The notes under the pieces: generated by a model
Told to the model about the DNA's origin: nothing
What the model saw: only the letters and a program-made list of their open reading frames with translations
Database searches by the model: none
Program-made: the position numbers and the translations under genes
Assembly (NCBI GenBank): GCA_011056825.1
Contig: DSBH01000076.1
Span: 1-5,720 of the forward strand
Direction: 5' to 3'
Length of the DNA: 5,720 nt
Source of the DNA: Deltaproteobacteria bacterium
GTDB taxonomy: Bacteria; Desulfobacterota; Syntrophia; Syntrophales; UBA2210
Shown here: positions 5,503 through 5,720 of the stretch, one piece after another
Position numbering within the stretch: the first letter of the stretch is position 1
How the letters are laid out: every line of letters starts with the position of its first letter

Positions 5503-5720
5503 CTAACTGGGAGTGCTACTGGGATCATCATTAAACGTGTCGGATCGCAAGTCGAGAGTAGCATCATTGGTAAAAAGCATAAACCACAACCACCATAACG
5601 AGAGCTTTGAATAATCGCCTATTCCCCAGTGTTCCCCCTTCGGGGCAAATTTTTTCAGGATTTTGGAGTCTACTGCTGGCCGATAATCCGCACCGAAAGC
5701 GTTTTTACTGCTATGACTGA
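5503..5720 (-). CDS. C-terminal end of an unrecognised protein entering from the right edge (tentative)
   Basis: A minus-strand frame is open from the right edge for 72 codons and stops with TAG at 5505-5503. Its translation is mixed and protein-like, with FGADYRPAVDSKILKKFAP early, a tryptophan-rich hydrophobic patch SLWWLWFMLF in the middle, and a polar end DLRSDTFNDDPSSTPS. I recognise no family. Codons are less GC-biased at the third position than in the neighbouring genes, which may mean transfer or that it is not coding. An open stretch of this length can arise by chance. The start is outside the window. Confidence 0.35.
   Translation of the reverse strand, partial: SHSSKNAFGADYRPAVDSKILKKFAPKGEHWGIGDYSKLSLWWLWFMLFTNDATLDLRSDTFNDDPSSTPS
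5634..5655 (+). terminator. Short C/G hairpin with T-tract, plus strand
   Basis: CCCC (5635-5638), TTC and GGGG (5642-5645), which can also fold as a UUCG tetraloop on three pairs, followed by CAAA and six T at 5650-5655. It would end a transcript from the plus-strand promoter at about 150 bases. The stem is only 3-4 pairs and the T-tract is not directly adjacent, so it is weak. It also lies inside the tentative minus-strand frame. Confidence 0.25.

Noticed and set aside
5524..5568. CATCATT occurring twice (5526-5532 and 5562-5568)
   Set aside because: Only two 7-base copies 36 bp apart in AT-rich DNA; not an array and no further units were seen.
5438..5597. Plus-strand frame encoding a hydrophobic stretch (VLTLVPFFTIIFLTG) then a basic tail
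   Set aside because: It has no ATG or GTG, and its only TTG overlaps the predicted -35 box. It is partly codon-aligned antisense to the tentative minus-strand frame.

Overview
The window reads as a stretch of bacterial chromosome with moderately high GC, and every recognisable gene lies on the minus strand. The gene content is a COG1237-type metallo-beta-lactamase protein, a DUF4213/DUF364 metal-chelation protein next to mobB, a COG1022-type acyl-CoA ligase and a canonical greA. This mix fits an anaerobic Gram-negative such as a deltaproteobacterium (Desulfobacterota, Syntrophales-like). That assignment is inference from gene types and style; no rRNA or other taxonomic marker is present.

In the direction of transcription (right to left) the layout is as follows. 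5503-5720 is an open reading frame that enters from the right edge and that I do not recognise. 5164-5502 is an AT-rich gap with a strong palindrome (5430-5456) and, on the plus strand, a near-consensus sigma70-type promoter (5470-5498). Then come DUF4213/DUF364 (4393-5163), mobB (3896-4396, overlapping by 4 bp), a small single-span membrane protein (3480-3827 or 3851), and greA (2975-3457). A 154-bp gap with two stem-loops follows, then the COG1237 metallo-hydrolase (1861-2820). Last is a long-chain acyl-CoA synthetase (1-1783) whose C-terminus runs off the left edge.

DUF364 and mobB are translationally coupled and probably act together around molybdenum or another metal: MobB is a GTPase helping to attach GMP to molybdopterin, and DUF364 proteins are suspected metal chelators. 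The membrane protein and greA follow closely and may share the transcript. The COG1237 gene has its own strong ribosome binding site behind a structured leader, so it may be a separate unit with the ligase.

No phage, transposon, CRISPR, tRNA, rRNA or evident defence system is visible. The best candidates for something new are a roughly 45-50 residue insertion in the ligase's adenylation domain, the unexplained promoter plus palindrome at the right end, and the uncharacterised membrane protein between mobB and greA.
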